A stretch of 63,802 nt of DNA from Sphingobacteriales bacterium UTBCD1. GTDB taxonomy: Bacteria; Bacteroidota; Bacteroidia; Chitinophagales; Chitinophagaceae. The number at the start of each line of letters is the position of its first letter. Position 1 is the first letter of the stretch. The position numbers were made by a program, and so were the translations under genes. Under the pieces are notes generated by a model. That model was given only the letters and a program-made list of their open reading frames with translations. It ran no database searches and was not told where the DNA came from. The stretch covers positions 1 through 63,802 of the forward strand of contig MWTC01000014.1 in NCBI GenBank assembly GCA_002066995.1. Reading direction: 5' to 3'. This document shows positions 1-8,668 of this stretch, piece after piece.

Positions 1-2703
1 GCCACGAATGTATCATCACTGAACACATTGGTAAAAGGCAGGATCGGAAATTTTAATACTGCTGATAATTTTTGTCCTGTCATCAATCATTTTTTCAAAA
101 AAAAGGAGGGTACCTGGTATGTTGCTGCTGATCAAGGATTGTTTGAGTTCGATGGAAAGCACTTTGTGCAGATCCATCTGCTTAATGATCTGGGTAATGA
201 AATAGGCCAGAGTATTAATCGAATCAGCCAATGGAAAAATTTTCTCCTTTTAACAACATGGAGCAGTTTAATAAAAGAAAAGCTGATCGTTTATGATTTG
301 CAGCAAAAAAGAGTAACGGCCATTGAAACGCTCCATAATGTACTTTCCACTACTGTAAACTCACAAGGACAAATCTGGGCAACAACCGACCAGGGAGCCC
401 GGGAGATTGACACAACATCATTTAAAAAGGGCATCCTCAAATTTGTATCTCCTGATCTAAAAATTCAGGCTATAACAAAGCCGTACCTGCAGAATGTGGT
501 TTTTGACAATGAAAACAACATGTGGCTTTTCAGCAAGGACAGTATCTATAAACTCAGCCCGGATGGCAGCGGGTACCAAATGGTCATCTCCAAAAAAGGA
601 TTAAACACTACAAATCTCAGTGATATTTTTATTGACCGAGAAGGGATCACCTGGTTCGCCATAGATGGAACCGGTATCGCCAAAATGACCAACTCGGGTG
701 TTGAAATGATCAATACACTGAATGGGTTTCCTGCATTGATCACTTCCATATTTCAGCAAAGAGACAGCACCTGGGTTTACAACAGCAGCAACAACAGCAT
801 ATACTGCATCAGTAAAAAAAATATTTTGGCGTTTCCACTTCCGAAGTCGCTGACACGGATTGAAAATATCATTATCAATAAAGAGAAAATATACCTGACC
901 AATCAAAACAGGATCGTTTCTGTTTCTGGCAAAAATAATCCCCGATCATACTATCGTCCTGAACTGATATTCTCAGCCGGAAATATAACCTTAGGTAAAG
1001 CTCTCCTGGATCCTTATGGTAATATAATTATTGTCGCTGTAAAAGATGAATCCGAATTTTTCATTTACGTGGTCAATAACAAAAAGGTCATTGATATTTA
1101 TCCAATCAGTATAATTGTGGATCAGATGGCGATCGATACTTCAGGGCGTTTATGGATAATCACCCGAAATGATCAATTACTGGTATTTACACTTCATCCC
1201 AAAGATCCATCAAATTATCTCTACCTGTTGAATGACTTCTCAAAAGAAATGTCCGGGCTTGGCCTCCGTTCCCTGACAATTGATAAAAACAATAATATAT
1301 GGATAGGTACAAGATACTTGGGTGCCTATTACCTGTATATTAAAAACTTTCGGATCAACTCTGTCCGGCAGTTTACAACAAGGAATGGTCTGACTGATAA
1401 TTTTATATACAGTCTCACCTGTGACAGTTTAGGAAATATCTGGGCCGGAACACAAACCGGCCTGGACAAGATTTACTTTAAAAACGGGCGTTACATTATC
1501 AGCAATATAAGCAGGAACAATAATTTTTTTCAGTCTGTGCACCAGATAACGGCAGCCTCCGATAATACAGTACTGGCACTTTTAGCCGAAGGCTCTTTAC
1601 TTAAAATTGCTGCCGGAGTTACAAAACAATCAGACAGTGCTCCGCATCTTCTGATAGTAAATATGAAAGTGAATGGCGTAACTCATAATGAACATTCGCA
1701 TCAATTTTCTTACCGACAGAATAATTTTTCCTTCAGCGTTGCAGCGCCTTCTTTTATAGATGAAAAGTCAATCCGGTATAGCTACCTGCTGGAAGGAAGC
1801 ATAAATGACAACTGGAGTGAACCATCCAATCAATCCGATTTTAACATCATCAACCTCTCCCCCGGCTCCTATACTTTGAAAGTAAAATGTATGTTTCCGG
1901 GTGAACTGTACTCTTCCCAGGTGATCAGTTATCCGTTTGTTATTTACCCACCCTGGTGGCAGACCTTATGGTTTCGTTTTGCAATGGGGGCATTGATCTT
2001 AGGATTGCTAATAAGTGTGGTGCGGTATTATTATCAGAAAAAACTGGAAAAACAAAATTTGCTGCTGGAAAAACAAAGGGTTATTGAAAAAGAACGATCC
2101 CGCATTGCTGCCGATTTACACGATGATCTGGGTGCGGGCCTGACCCGGATAAAATTCATTACTGAAAATATCGGCGAAAAAATCCAATCCGGGGAAACAG
2201 TAAAACCAGACCTTGAAAAGCTGAAAAATTCATCGTTAAAACTGGTGGAAAGTATTTCGGAAATCATCTGGGCTATGAATGAGAAAAACAATTTGATCAG
2301 CGACACGCTGTATTATCTCCGTTCACATGCTGTAAACTATTGCGAAGAGCATAATCTTGACTGCACATTTGAAATTTCCAATGAATTTGCTGATGAGATT
2401 ATGGGTGGAAATATCAGGCGAAACCTTTTTCTCATATTGAAAGAATGTCTGCATAACATTGTAAAACATGCCAGGGCAAAAAATGTAACCATAAAAATAT
2501 CAGTAGCTGAAAAACTGGAAATGACGATTAAAGATAACGGGATTGGTTTTGATTCAACTATCTCTATGGTCAGAGGCAATGGTATTATAAATATGAAAAA
2601 AAGGGTAAATGAACTGAGCGGAAATATTAAATGGGAACGTTTTAATGGTACAACGATAACAGTTCAATTGCCTCTGACCACTAACCAAAGTGCTATTGAT
2701 TAA
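1..2703 (+). CDS. Propeller-type sensor histidine kinase, copy 1 (5' end outside window)
   Basis: Membrane sensor kinase for the regulator that follows. The frame is open from the first base and aligns without gap to the complete copy at 16479 (position 1 matches 16758), so about 93 N-terminal residues including the signal peptide are missing. Order seen: propeller repeats with NxWxGT-like blades, a Y_Y_Y domain (about nt 1690-1940), a PPWWQTLWF membrane entry with one TM helix (about 1950-2030), a coiled coil, then HisKA_3 with LHDDLGAGLTRIKF (phospho-His codon 2119-2121) and HATPase with an N box (KECLHNIVKHA) and DNGIGFD. Known for the family: the periplasmic propeller senses a ligand and the kinase phosphorylates a NarL-type regulator. 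The ligand is unknown. Two patches are almost identical to copy 2. The last codons contain an 18-bp regulatory element. Confidence 0.93.
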   Translation, partial: ATNVSSLNTLVKGRIGNFNTADNFCPVINHFFKKKEGTWYVAADQGLFEFDGKHFVQIHLLNDLGNEIGQSINRISQWKNFLLLTTWSSLIKEKLIVYDLQQKRVTAIETLHNVLSTTVNSQGQIWATTDQGAREIDTTSFKKGILKFVSPDLKIQAITKPYLQNVVFDNENNMWLFSKDSIYKLSPDGSGYQMVISKKGLNTTNLSDIFIDREGITWFAIDGTGIAKMTNSGVEMINTLNGFPALITSIFQQRDSTWVYNSSNNSIYCISKKNILAFPLPKSLTRIENIIINKEKIYLTNQNRIVSVSGKNNPRSYYRPELIFSAGNITLGKALLDPYGNIIIVAVKDESEFFIYVVNNKKVIDIYPISIIVDQMAIDTSGRLWIITRNDQLLVFTLHPKDPSNYLYLLNDFSKEMSGLGLRSLTIDKNNNIWIGTRYLGAYYLYIKNFRINSVRQFTTRNGLTDNFIYSLTCDSLGNIWAGTQTGLDKIYFKNGRYIISNISRNNNFFQSVHQITAASDNTVLALLAEGSLLKIAAGVTKQSDSAPHLLIVNMKVNGVTHNEHSHQFSYRQNNFSFSVAAPSFIDEKSIRYSYLLEGSINDNWSEPSNQSDFNIINLSPGSYTLKVKCMFPGELYSSQVISYPFVIYPPWWQTLWFRFAMGALILGLLISVVRYYYQKKLEKQNLLLEKQRVIEKERSRIAADLHDDLGAGLTRIKFITENIGEKIQSGETVKPDLEKLKNSSLKLVESISEIIWAMNEKNNLISDTLYYLRSHAVNYCEEHNLDCTFEISNEFADEIMGGNIRRNLFLILKECLHNIVKHARAKNVTIKISVAEKLEMTIKDNGIGFDSTISMVRGNGIINMKKRVNELSGNIKWERFNGTTITVQLPLTTNQSAID

Positions 2704-2726
2704 AACCCTCCGACCAATTTATTTTG
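2681..2726 (+). promoter_or_regulatory. Element-type promoter before regulator 1
   Basis: CTAACCAAAGTGCTATTG (2681-2698) lies inside the last codons of kinase 1. It is followed after exactly 20 bp by TTATTTTG (2719-2726), one mismatch from the TAnnTTTG -7 box. The box ends 1-4 bases before the two possible ATG starts of the regulator, which implies a leaderless transcript. Belongs to the shared element family described under findings; function is inferred. Confidence 0.55.
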
Positions 2727-2727
2727 T

Positions 2728-3363
2728 ATGATGCATCCGATAACAGTAAGCCTTGTTGAAGATCTGGAGGAAGTAAGAGAAACCATTCAACGGTTGATTG
2801 ATCAGACCGATAAATTCAGTTATGTTGCGGGATATCAAAATGGTGAGCTCGCTGAAAAGGGAATTCCATTGTATCCTCCTGATATTGTCATTATGGACAT
2901 TAACCTGCCCGGTATGAATGGAATTGAATGCCTGAAAAAGATAAAAGAAAAATGTCCGTCAACCCAGTTTATGATGTTTACAATTTATGAAGAAGATGAG
3001 AAAGTGTTTGAAGCGCTGAAAGCAGGAGCACATGGTTACCTGCTGAAAAATACTCAAAAAGAAAAACTGCTGGAAGCTTTGGAAGAACTGCATCATGGAG
3101 GAAGCCCAATGAGTGCTCAAATTGCCCGCAAGGTCATTGAGGTATTTGAAAAAAACAATCAGCCCTCTGCCGAGGTGGACACACTAACGAACAAAGAAAT
3201 ACAGATACTGGGGCTGCTGACAAAAGGATATTTATATAAAGAAATCGCCGAACAACTTCATCTTACCCGCAATACAGTCAAACAACACATTCATCATATT
3301 TACTCAAAGCTGCATGTGCAAAACCGCACTGAAGCCATCAACAAAGCTTTTCCAAGACGGTAA
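2728..3363 (+). CDS. NarL/FixJ-type response regulator, copy 1
   Basis: Cytoplasmic DNA-binding partner of kinase 1. Residues 1-120 form a receiver domain (VSLVEDLEEVRE; phosphoacceptor D57 in IVIMDINLPGMNG; switch region FMMFTIYEED; KAGAHGYLLK). Residues 145-211 form a LuxR-type HTH (TNKEIQILGLLTKGYLYKEIA, recognition helix NTVKQHIHHIYSKLHVQNRTEA). Length 211 residues is typical. The gene begins ATGATG: spacing to the upstream -7-like box and alignment with the two paralogues fit the second ATG (2731) slightly better. It starts 25 bp after the kinase, and the PD40 gene behind it has its own element promoter. Target genes are inferred from those elements, not shown. Confidence 0.93.
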   Translation: MMHPITVSLVEDLEEVRETIQRLIDQTDKFSYVAGYQNGELAEKGIPLYPPDIVIMDINLPGMNGIECLKKIKEKCPSTQFMMFTIYEEDEKVFEALKAGAHGYLLKNTQKEKLLEALEELHHGGSPMSAQIARKVIEVFEKNNQPSAEVDTLTNKEIQILGLLTKGYLYKEIAEQLHLTRNTVKQHIHHIYSKLHVQNRTEAINKAFPRR

Positions 3364-3367
3364 AACA

Positions 3368-3415
3368 CTAACCTTTGGGGGATTGTCTTGCCCTTTTTGC
3401 CGGTATAATTTTGAC
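3368..3415 (+). promoter_or_regulatory. Element-type promoter before the PD40 lipoprotein gene
   Basis: CTAACCTTTGGGGGATTG (3368-3385), exactly 20 bp, then TAATTTTGAC (3406-3415), whose first eight bases match the TAnnTTTG -7 consensus perfectly. A start near 3418 would give a leader of about 70 bases to the ATG at 3490. Confidence 0.6.
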
Positions 3416-3489
3416 TTCCCTTTTGAATAACTGCCGGAATTGTTTTACTAAAACTGAAAGTGCCATTTATTAAACCAAAATATATTTTT

Positions 3490-4410
3490 ATGAAAACTTT
3501 ATCTTCAAAACAGCTTATAGTATGCTGCATCAGTATTTTAGTTTTTTTTCCTGCCTGCCAGAAGTTCGGTACCATAGTCCATCATCACAAGGTCCTTTTT
3601 ATCAGCAACGCAACCGGTACCAATAAGATCTATAGTATGAATAATGACGGTACCAACGTTGTACAACTGACATTCGGAAATATACCTGACGGACGTGCTA
3701 CCTGGTCACCCGACGGACGATTCATTGCTTTTGCATCCGGACCGGCCAACAACAGGGATATTTATATAATGGACGCCCAGGGACAGGGATTAAAAAATAT
3801 TACAAATACTCCAGGAGCTGATGAGGACTGGCCGGAGTGGTCACCAATAGACTACAAAGTAATTTTCTCAAGCAACCGGGATGGCAACCACGAAATTTAT
3901 GAATATAATTTTGAACATGGTTCCCAGCACAGGCTCACCAATCGCTCCCAGGATGACAAATGGCCTACCTATTCACCCGATGGCAGAAAAATCGCCTTTC
4001 AGTCTGTAATGGGTGCTGGCAATACAGAGGTATTTAAAATGGATAAAGATGGAGGTAATGTAATACAGCTTACAAGCGATCCAGCAGCGGATCAAATGCC
4101 TGCATGGTCGCCGGACGGTACCAGGATAATTTTTATGAGCACACGTACCATTAGTGATAAATCAGGAACTAGGAACTGGCCCAGGATTTTTATCATGAAT
4201 TCAAATGGCACCAATCAACTGGAATTGATAACTGAAAGAAGTGCACGCCCCTCCTGGTCAAGGCATGAAAATGCAATTGTATTTACACATAGCAGTACTT
4301 TTCCGGCCAACCCGGAAACATGGGAGATTTATAAAGTCAAAGGTGATGGAACAGGCATGACAAGACTTACCAACAATTCAGTAACAGATGATTTTCCTTA
4401 TATAAAATAA
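3490..4410 (+). CDS. Lipoprotein with TolB-like PD40 beta-propeller
   Basis: Predicted envelope lipoprotein of 306 residues. The chosen ATG gives a hydrophobic leader ending in a lipobox-like FFPAC; the frame extends 30 bases further upstream without a better start. The body is a run of PD40/WD40-like repeats with recurrent PxWSPDGxxIxF units (for example TWSPDGRFIAFAS, TYSPDGRKIAFQS, AWSPDGTRIIFMS) and IYxMNxDG turns, as in the TolB C-terminal propeller. Such propellers usually bind protein partners or peptidoglycan-associated proteins; the partner here is unknown. It is the first gene after regulator 1 and has its own element promoter, so it is a likely target of that regulator. Followed by a 0.7-kb gap. 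Confidence 0.85.
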   Translation: MKTLSSKQLIVCCISILVFFPACQKFGTIVHHHKVLFISNATGTNKIYSMNNDGTNVVQLTFGNIPDGRATWSPDGRFIAFASGPANNRDIYIMDAQGQGLKNITNTPGADEDWPEWSPIDYKVIFSSNRDGNHEIYEYNFEHGSQHRLTNRSQDDKWPTYSPDGRKIAFQSVMGAGNTEVFKMDKDGGNVIQLTSDPAADQMPAWSPDGTRIIFMSTRTISDKSGTRNWPRIFIMNSNGTNQLELITERSARPSWSRHENAIVFTHSSTFPANPETWEIYKVKGDGTGMTRLTNNSVTDDFPYIK

Positions 4411-5082
4411 TTGTTGCCTGTGACGAAACTATGAGAGGGTAATTTCAGTTTGCGATTCTAAAATTCCGAATGTGAATAAAGCAGAAATTAAAATATTCAG
4501 GATTGTAAGACAAAGTAATACAAGAAGTGCTGTATGAATTAATTCATCCATGGTCTTTTCGGAAATTGTCAATAAACTATATAGGAGTTGCTAATGGATT
4601 TACCCTTCTCACACATTCGAAAATTCGGGCAATCGCAAAATTTTTCTTTAAGGTAAATTAGCTATATCAACCATCTGACTTATCTGATACTGTTGAAGTA
4701 TGAAGGGACTTCTTCTTTACGATAAATAAATGCAGCCCTAACATTATAAAATAAAACGTTACCTAAAAAGGTTATTTCACCAAAAAGGTTAGGCAGAAAA
4801 AAATTATTAATCATAACATCAAAAAACTTTTTGGCCGAAACAATAAAAAGTAAAGATCTGAATTGAAAGTATCCTGTAGTAAATAATAATTCCCGCTTCT
4901 CAGTCTATTCTTTTCACGGTTCATAAAATGATGAAAAGGTTTTAGAGCTTTGAAAGCAGGCGCTTTCGGATGTCTCATTTAAAATAGCCATCTTGTTTGA
5001 TCGATTGAAGTCGCTTGCGAATTGCAGAGCAGTGCCAGTACCATCATATCTGTATTTCCCTTTCCGCTGAATAAGACCAGAC
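4411..5082. other. 672-bp gap without a recognisable gene
   Basis: A+T-rich sequence with stops in all frames; no RNA gene or mobile-element end recognised. The only ordered structure I see is the pair of ACC-A-rich-GGT blocks at 4761-4789 (separate entry). The gap divides the PD40 gene from the protease operon. Confidence 0.5.
4761..4789. repeat. Tandem dyad blocks in the 4.4-5.1 kb gap
   Basis: ACCTAAAAAGGT (4761-4772, ACCT/AGGT dyad around AAAA) and ACCAAAAAGGT (4779-4789, ACC/GGT around AAAAA) repeat 18 bp apart. The arrangement resembles a double operator, but it lies about 300 bp from the nearest proposed promoter and no role is known. Confidence 0.35.
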
Positions 5083-5130
5083 CTAACCTTTGTACTATTT
5101 ATTTGGCTGTAACTGGTTAATAATTTTATA
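5083..5130 (+). promoter_or_regulatory. Element-type promoter before the astacin-like protease
   Basis: CTAACCTTTGTACTATTT (5083-5100), exactly 20 bp, then TAATTTTATA (5121-5130). This -7-like box is the same as those before regulators 2 and 3. It lies 24 bp before the ATG at 5154 and would drive the long operon of secreted-protein genes that follows. Confidence 0.6.
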
Positions 5131-5153
5131 TCTAAATACTAAAAAGTCATTTT

Positions 5154-6482
5154 ATGAAAAAGTTTATATTTTTCCCCTTAAGCCTGCTCTTATTGTCAAC
5201 GGCAATTTCAGGGCAGGTCCGTATAAAAAAAGATAACAACAGAGATATCCAGAAGAAAGAAACAAAGAAAACCGTTCAACCACCGGTTATGATTGAAGAG
5301 CCATTACTTATTTCTCCTACCCTTAAAAAGACATATGATTTCAGCAATGTAAAGATTTGCATTGATAAATCAAACAATTATGATCCGGGCCCCAGGTTAT
5401 CCAAGGCTTACCCTGAAATACCAAAACTCAACAGCAATGGGCAATTGGAACCTCAGGTAATTCGTCAAAAACTAACGGCCGAAACAAATAAAATGTGGCC
5501 GACCGAGTCGGTGATCACGGTAGCATTCGCTCCAAATCAGACAACAAATTTCGTGGTTAACAAAGTAAAACAATATGCCAGGGAGTGGGAAAAAGTCGCC
5601 AACGTAAGTTTTTCCTTTATAACCGACTGGAAAAATGCCCATGTGAAAGTCAGTTTTATTAAAGGTGGAAGCTGGTCGTGGATGGGAAGAGAAGTGTTGA
5701 ATAATCCCCAGGGGCAAACAACCATGAATTTTGGCTGGTTTGATGACAATACTCCTGATATTGAATTCAGGCGTGTGGTTATTCACGAGTTCGGTCATGC
5801 TCTGGGGTTTATTCATGAACACCAGGCGGCCGGAGCCAGGATAAACTGGGATGTTGAAAAAGTGTATGCATATTTTGCACAAATAAACTGGAGCAGGGAT
5901 GATGTTAACAGAAACATTTTTGCCAAATATTCACAAACCAGTACAAACGGTTCATCTTATGATAAGACATCAATCATGCATTATTTTTTTCCTGAAGGTT
6001 TAACTATCGATAATAATTCATTTTCTTTCAATACCGATCTTTCTTCTCTCGATAAACTTTACGCCAAAGAAATATATCCCTTCCCACCAAGACCGACCAC
6101 TCAAACAGGTGTGCTGAGTACAGGTGATGATTGTGATGCAATAAAATTTATTGTTGAATACAATGTTATACCAGGCAATTTTATTGAATTCAGCCTGGAA
6201 CCGGGTGTTGATAATTCAGGAAAAGTAGTTACCTGGTGGAAACAAATCGGTATCCCTCTTTTGGGCGGAGCCGAGAACAGGGATATGCAATTGCTGGCAG
6301 ATGGTAAAACCACCAAAGTAACCATATCGAGAAATATTATAGATGAAACAAGAGGTATGTCATTCGCTAAAGCAAAGTTTTTGGGTGTGCACACAGGACT
6401 TGGCTTTACATGGAAAGTATGGGAAGCGCTTCCGGGCGGATGCCGGGTACGGTTTATCTGGCAAAATGATCATTGTTACTAA
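5154..6482 (+). CDS. Secreted astacin-like (M12A) zinc metallopeptidase
   Basis: Predicted secreted endopeptidase of 442 residues. The signal peptide is MKKFIFFPLSLLLLSTAISG. The zinc motif HEFGHALGFIHEH covers H211-E212, H215 and H221, a full HExxHxxGxxHE metzincin signature; the Met-turn SIMHY has M275 and Y277 (Tyr is the fifth ligand in astacins). The region before it, with MWPTESVITVAF, replaces the usual propeptide; about 130 residues behind it form a Cys-containing C-terminal domain of unknown type. First gene after a 0.7-kb gap, directly behind an element promoter. The next gene starts 10 bp after its stop, so they are co-transcribed. Substrate unknown. No type IX C-terminal sorting domain recognised. 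Confidence 0.88.
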   Translation: MKKFIFFPLSLLLLSTAISGQVRIKKDNNRDIQKKETKKTVQPPVMIEEPLLISPTLKKTYDFSNVKICIDKSNNYDPGPRLSKAYPEIPKLNSNGQLEPQVIRQKLTAETNKMWPTESVITVAFAPNQTTNFVVNKVKQYAREWEKVANVSFSFITDWKNAHVKVSFIKGGSWSWMGREVLNNPQGQTTMNFGWFDDNTPDIEFRRVVIHEFGHALGFIHEHQAAGARINWDVEKVYAYFAQINWSRDDVNRNIFAKYSQTSTNGSSYDKTSIMHYFFPEGLTIDNNSFSFNTDLSSLDKLYAKEIYPFPPRPTTQTGVLSTGDDCDAIKFIVEYNVIPGNFIEFSLEPGVDNSGKVVTWWKQIGIPLLGGAENRDMQLLADGKTTKVTISRNIIDETRGMSFAKAKFLGVHTGLGFTWKVWEALPGGCRVRFIWQNDHCY

Positions 6483-6492
6483 TCCTTTTGAA

Positions 6493-7704
6493 ATGAAACT
6501 TTATTTGCTTCATAGTACTTTAATTTTATTCCTGGTGACTTCGGCCACCGGAGTCATTTCCCAGACCACAGAAGAGTTTGACAACCTCGTCTTTTTTGTT
6601 CCATCCGGCTTTACAGTAAATAAAACCAATAATAGCTTCATGCTTTCCGATGCGACTGTTCCCGGCGGTCAATACTTTACCATCACTATAAACAGATCTG
6701 TTTTATCGCTTAAAAAAATTGAAAAAAGTTTTCCGGTATTCTGGCGTGAATCACTCTTAAACGAAGGAATAGATAATCCTGTTCCGGAGCCGGCTTTTGT
6801 GAAAACACAAACCACTTCAGGATGGAATAGTTACCGGGGAGGGAAACTGGTAACTTTTAATCCTCAATCATCCCCTTTTTATTATCATCTCACTATTCTC
6901 AGGTCATTGGGAATTACGTTTCGTGTTTGTACCCGTTCCAGCAGTGAAGAGCTTTTCATACAAAAAACTCCTCAGTTGATGCAACTTATTTCATCATTGA
7001 GCTTTAAGACCTCACCCCGTCAAAATGGTCAGCCGGCAGTAACAAATCAAAATAATCCTGCTTACCCGGGCAACTCCGGTAATGCCGGGTATAATCAGAT
7101 GTTGCAGTTAAACGGACTGTACATTTCTGTACAGGGGGATTTGTTTTCCGACGCAGAGTTAGCAGTTCTCTATTTCTCTCCTGACGGTACTGTGTTTACT
7201 GACATTCCCGAAAAAGGATTCTTCAATTGGAATATGCAGCAGTACAAGTCACAGTTTCCCTCCCTGTTCGGATCCTTTAATACAATAAATAATACCGTTT
7301 CAGTAAGGATGAACAATGAGACGATTGCCACTTCCTATACTCATGATCAAAACAACAGTATTCAATCAAATACCAATCCATCACAGGTCTTTAAAAAAAT
7401 TGACGCTTTGGACAATTATCAGATGGAAGGCAGTTTCATCAACAAACAAAGCGGTAGCAATGCCAGCATTGTTTTTACCCGGGATAGTCAGTTCACCGAT
7501 AATGGACTCATAAAAACAATATTGAAAAATAATAATGAAGCTGCGGGTTATGGGAAATACAGCAGCCGGCAAAACTCACTGTTGTTGCAATACAGTGACG
7601 GTCGGCAGTTGCAGCTTTGTTTTTATATGATGCCGGAAGATTTTCAAACAGGCGGAAGGCCTGATAAAATTTTGATCAATAATTATGTTCTTACAAAACA
7701 ATAA
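6493..7704 (+). CDS. Secreted protein, family B copy 1 (PxGW/YSDGR type)
   Basis: Unknown function; 403 residues. The frame is open far upstream into the protease gene, but the ATG at 6493 gives a clear signal peptide (LHSTLILFLVTSATGVISQ) and stands 10 bp after the protease stop. N-terminal part: a domain opening with FDNLVFFVPSGFTV, the same shape as FITPEGW in copy 2 (13612) and YTVPPGW in copy 3 (34274). The C-terminal part resembles a lipocalin-like beta fold and carries the shared motif LLLQYSDGRQLQL. A low-complexity Asn/Gly linker (about residues 175-195) separates the halves. Family membership rests on these motifs read by eye. Confidence 0.8.
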   Translation: MKLYLLHSTLILFLVTSATGVISQTTEEFDNLVFFVPSGFTVNKTNNSFMLSDATVPGGQYFTITINRSVLSLKKIEKSFPVFWRESLLNEGIDNPVPEPAFVKTQTTSGWNSYRGGKLVTFNPQSSPFYYHLTILRSLGITFRVCTRSSSEELFIQKTPQLMQLISSLSFKTSPRQNGQPAVTNQNNPAYPGNSGNAGYNQMLQLNGLYISVQGDLFSDAELAVLYFSPDGTVFTDIPEKGFFNWNMQQYKSQFPSLFGSFNTINNTVSVRMNNETIATSYTHDQNNSIQSNTNPSQVFKKIDALDNYQMEGSFINKQSGSNASIVFTRDSQFTDNGLIKTILKNNNEAAGYGKYSSRQNSLLLQYSDGRQLQLCFYMMPEDFQTGGRPDKILINNYVLTKQ

Positions 7705-7772
7705 ACAAAAAAGTGAAATGGACATATTTATCAGAGTCCGCCTGAAATATTTTCTTTAAAAAAAATTATATT

Positions 7773-8648
7773 ATGAAAAAATGTCTTGTCACCGTTCTGC
7801 CTTTGGTATGGATAGTTTTTCTTTTAACCGGTAATCTCCATGCACAAATTTCAATAAAAGATATCCGGAGTGGTACGGATTTGGTTGAGGTAAATAGCAT
7901 ATCAACCGGCGTGTCTAATGTGTATATCACCGATTCATTGAGCCGGAACAGTTTGGGAATTTCTGATGTTAATAAGGCTACAGTTTTACATACAGCAAGT
8001 TTTGAAATTGCATTGAATATTGAAAATGTGCAAAATATTTTAAAAGTGCTTTATTCATCCATGCAGGGGCAGTCGCTATCAAATATTACATTCAAAAAAT
8101 TGAATGCGACGAACCAGGTGGTTGAGCAAAGAAATTATAGTCCGGTTACTGTCAAAGAAATTGTGTTCCCCGGGTTGGATGCAGTTTCAAAAGAACCGGC
8201 AAGAGCCAGAATTACCATTCAGGGACAGAACCTTTCTTTTGATAACAAGGGCTATGGTACTTCTAAAAATTCCCATTCAAAGACCGCCACTATTAATGCA
8301 TTCGCAATACTGATAGACGGTATGACCACCAATTGGATTTCACGGATCAGCAGCCTGAGAATCGTTCCAGCTTCAGAAAGGGAATATTTATTTTTCAGCC
8401 TGGAATTTCTCAAAGAAGATATAATGCAATGGTATGACTGGCTGAACACCGTCTATACCACTGCCACCGGAAGTCCGGTCCCCCGGAATGTTAGCATCAA
8501 ACTTACGAATCAAACCATGAAAAATGATATGGTTTATATAGAACTGCCACAGGTGGAAATCGTTTCCATTTCTTCATCTAATGATCCCAATAGCATTCCA
8601 AAAACAACAGTTTTACTGCGCACAACTCAAAACCCGGTTATTAATTAG
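7773..8648 (+). CDS. Secreted protein of unknown function, weakly tail-tube-like
   Basis: 291 residues with signal peptide (LVWIVFLLTGNLHAQ). Two similar halves seem present: each has a beta-rich stretch followed by a line such as VKEIVFPGLDAVSKEPARAR or MVYIELPQVEIVSIS. The first line recalls the closing segment of phage T4 gp19/tail-tube-like proteins (I remember a consensus near EIGFPALDAASKDAA), and the segment FLKEDIMQWYDWLNTV recalls their FYDWI loop. This is remembered similarity and weak; a signal peptide would be atypical for a tube protein. No sheath, baseplate, spike or ATPase gene is near, so an injection machine is not supported. Sits between family B and the TPR gene in one transcript. 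Confidence 0.6.
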   Translation: MKKCLVTVLPLVWIVFLLTGNLHAQISIKDIRSGTDLVEVNSISTGVSNVYITDSLSRNSLGISDVNKATVLHTASFEIALNIENVQNILKVLYSSMQGQSLSNITFKKLNATNQVVEQRNYSPVTVKEIVFPGLDAVSKEPARARITIQGQNLSFDNKGYGTSKNSHSKTATINAFAILIDGMTTNWISRISSLRIVPASEREYLFFSLEFLKEDIMQWYDWLNTVYTTATGSPVPRNVSIKLTNQTMKNDMVYIELPQVEIVSISSSNDPNSIPKTTVLLRTTQNPVIN

Positions 8649-8668
8649 CATTTTTTATTAGTCACAAA

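Noticed and set aside
5472-5882. 136-codon minus-strand frame in the protease gene
   Set aside because: Covers the metzincin active-site coding region on the other strand; a shadow.
7773-8648. Contractile injection system
   Set aside because: Only one weakly tube-like protein is present; sheath, baseplate, spike, AAA+ ATPase and effector genes are absent, and the protein has a signal peptide.
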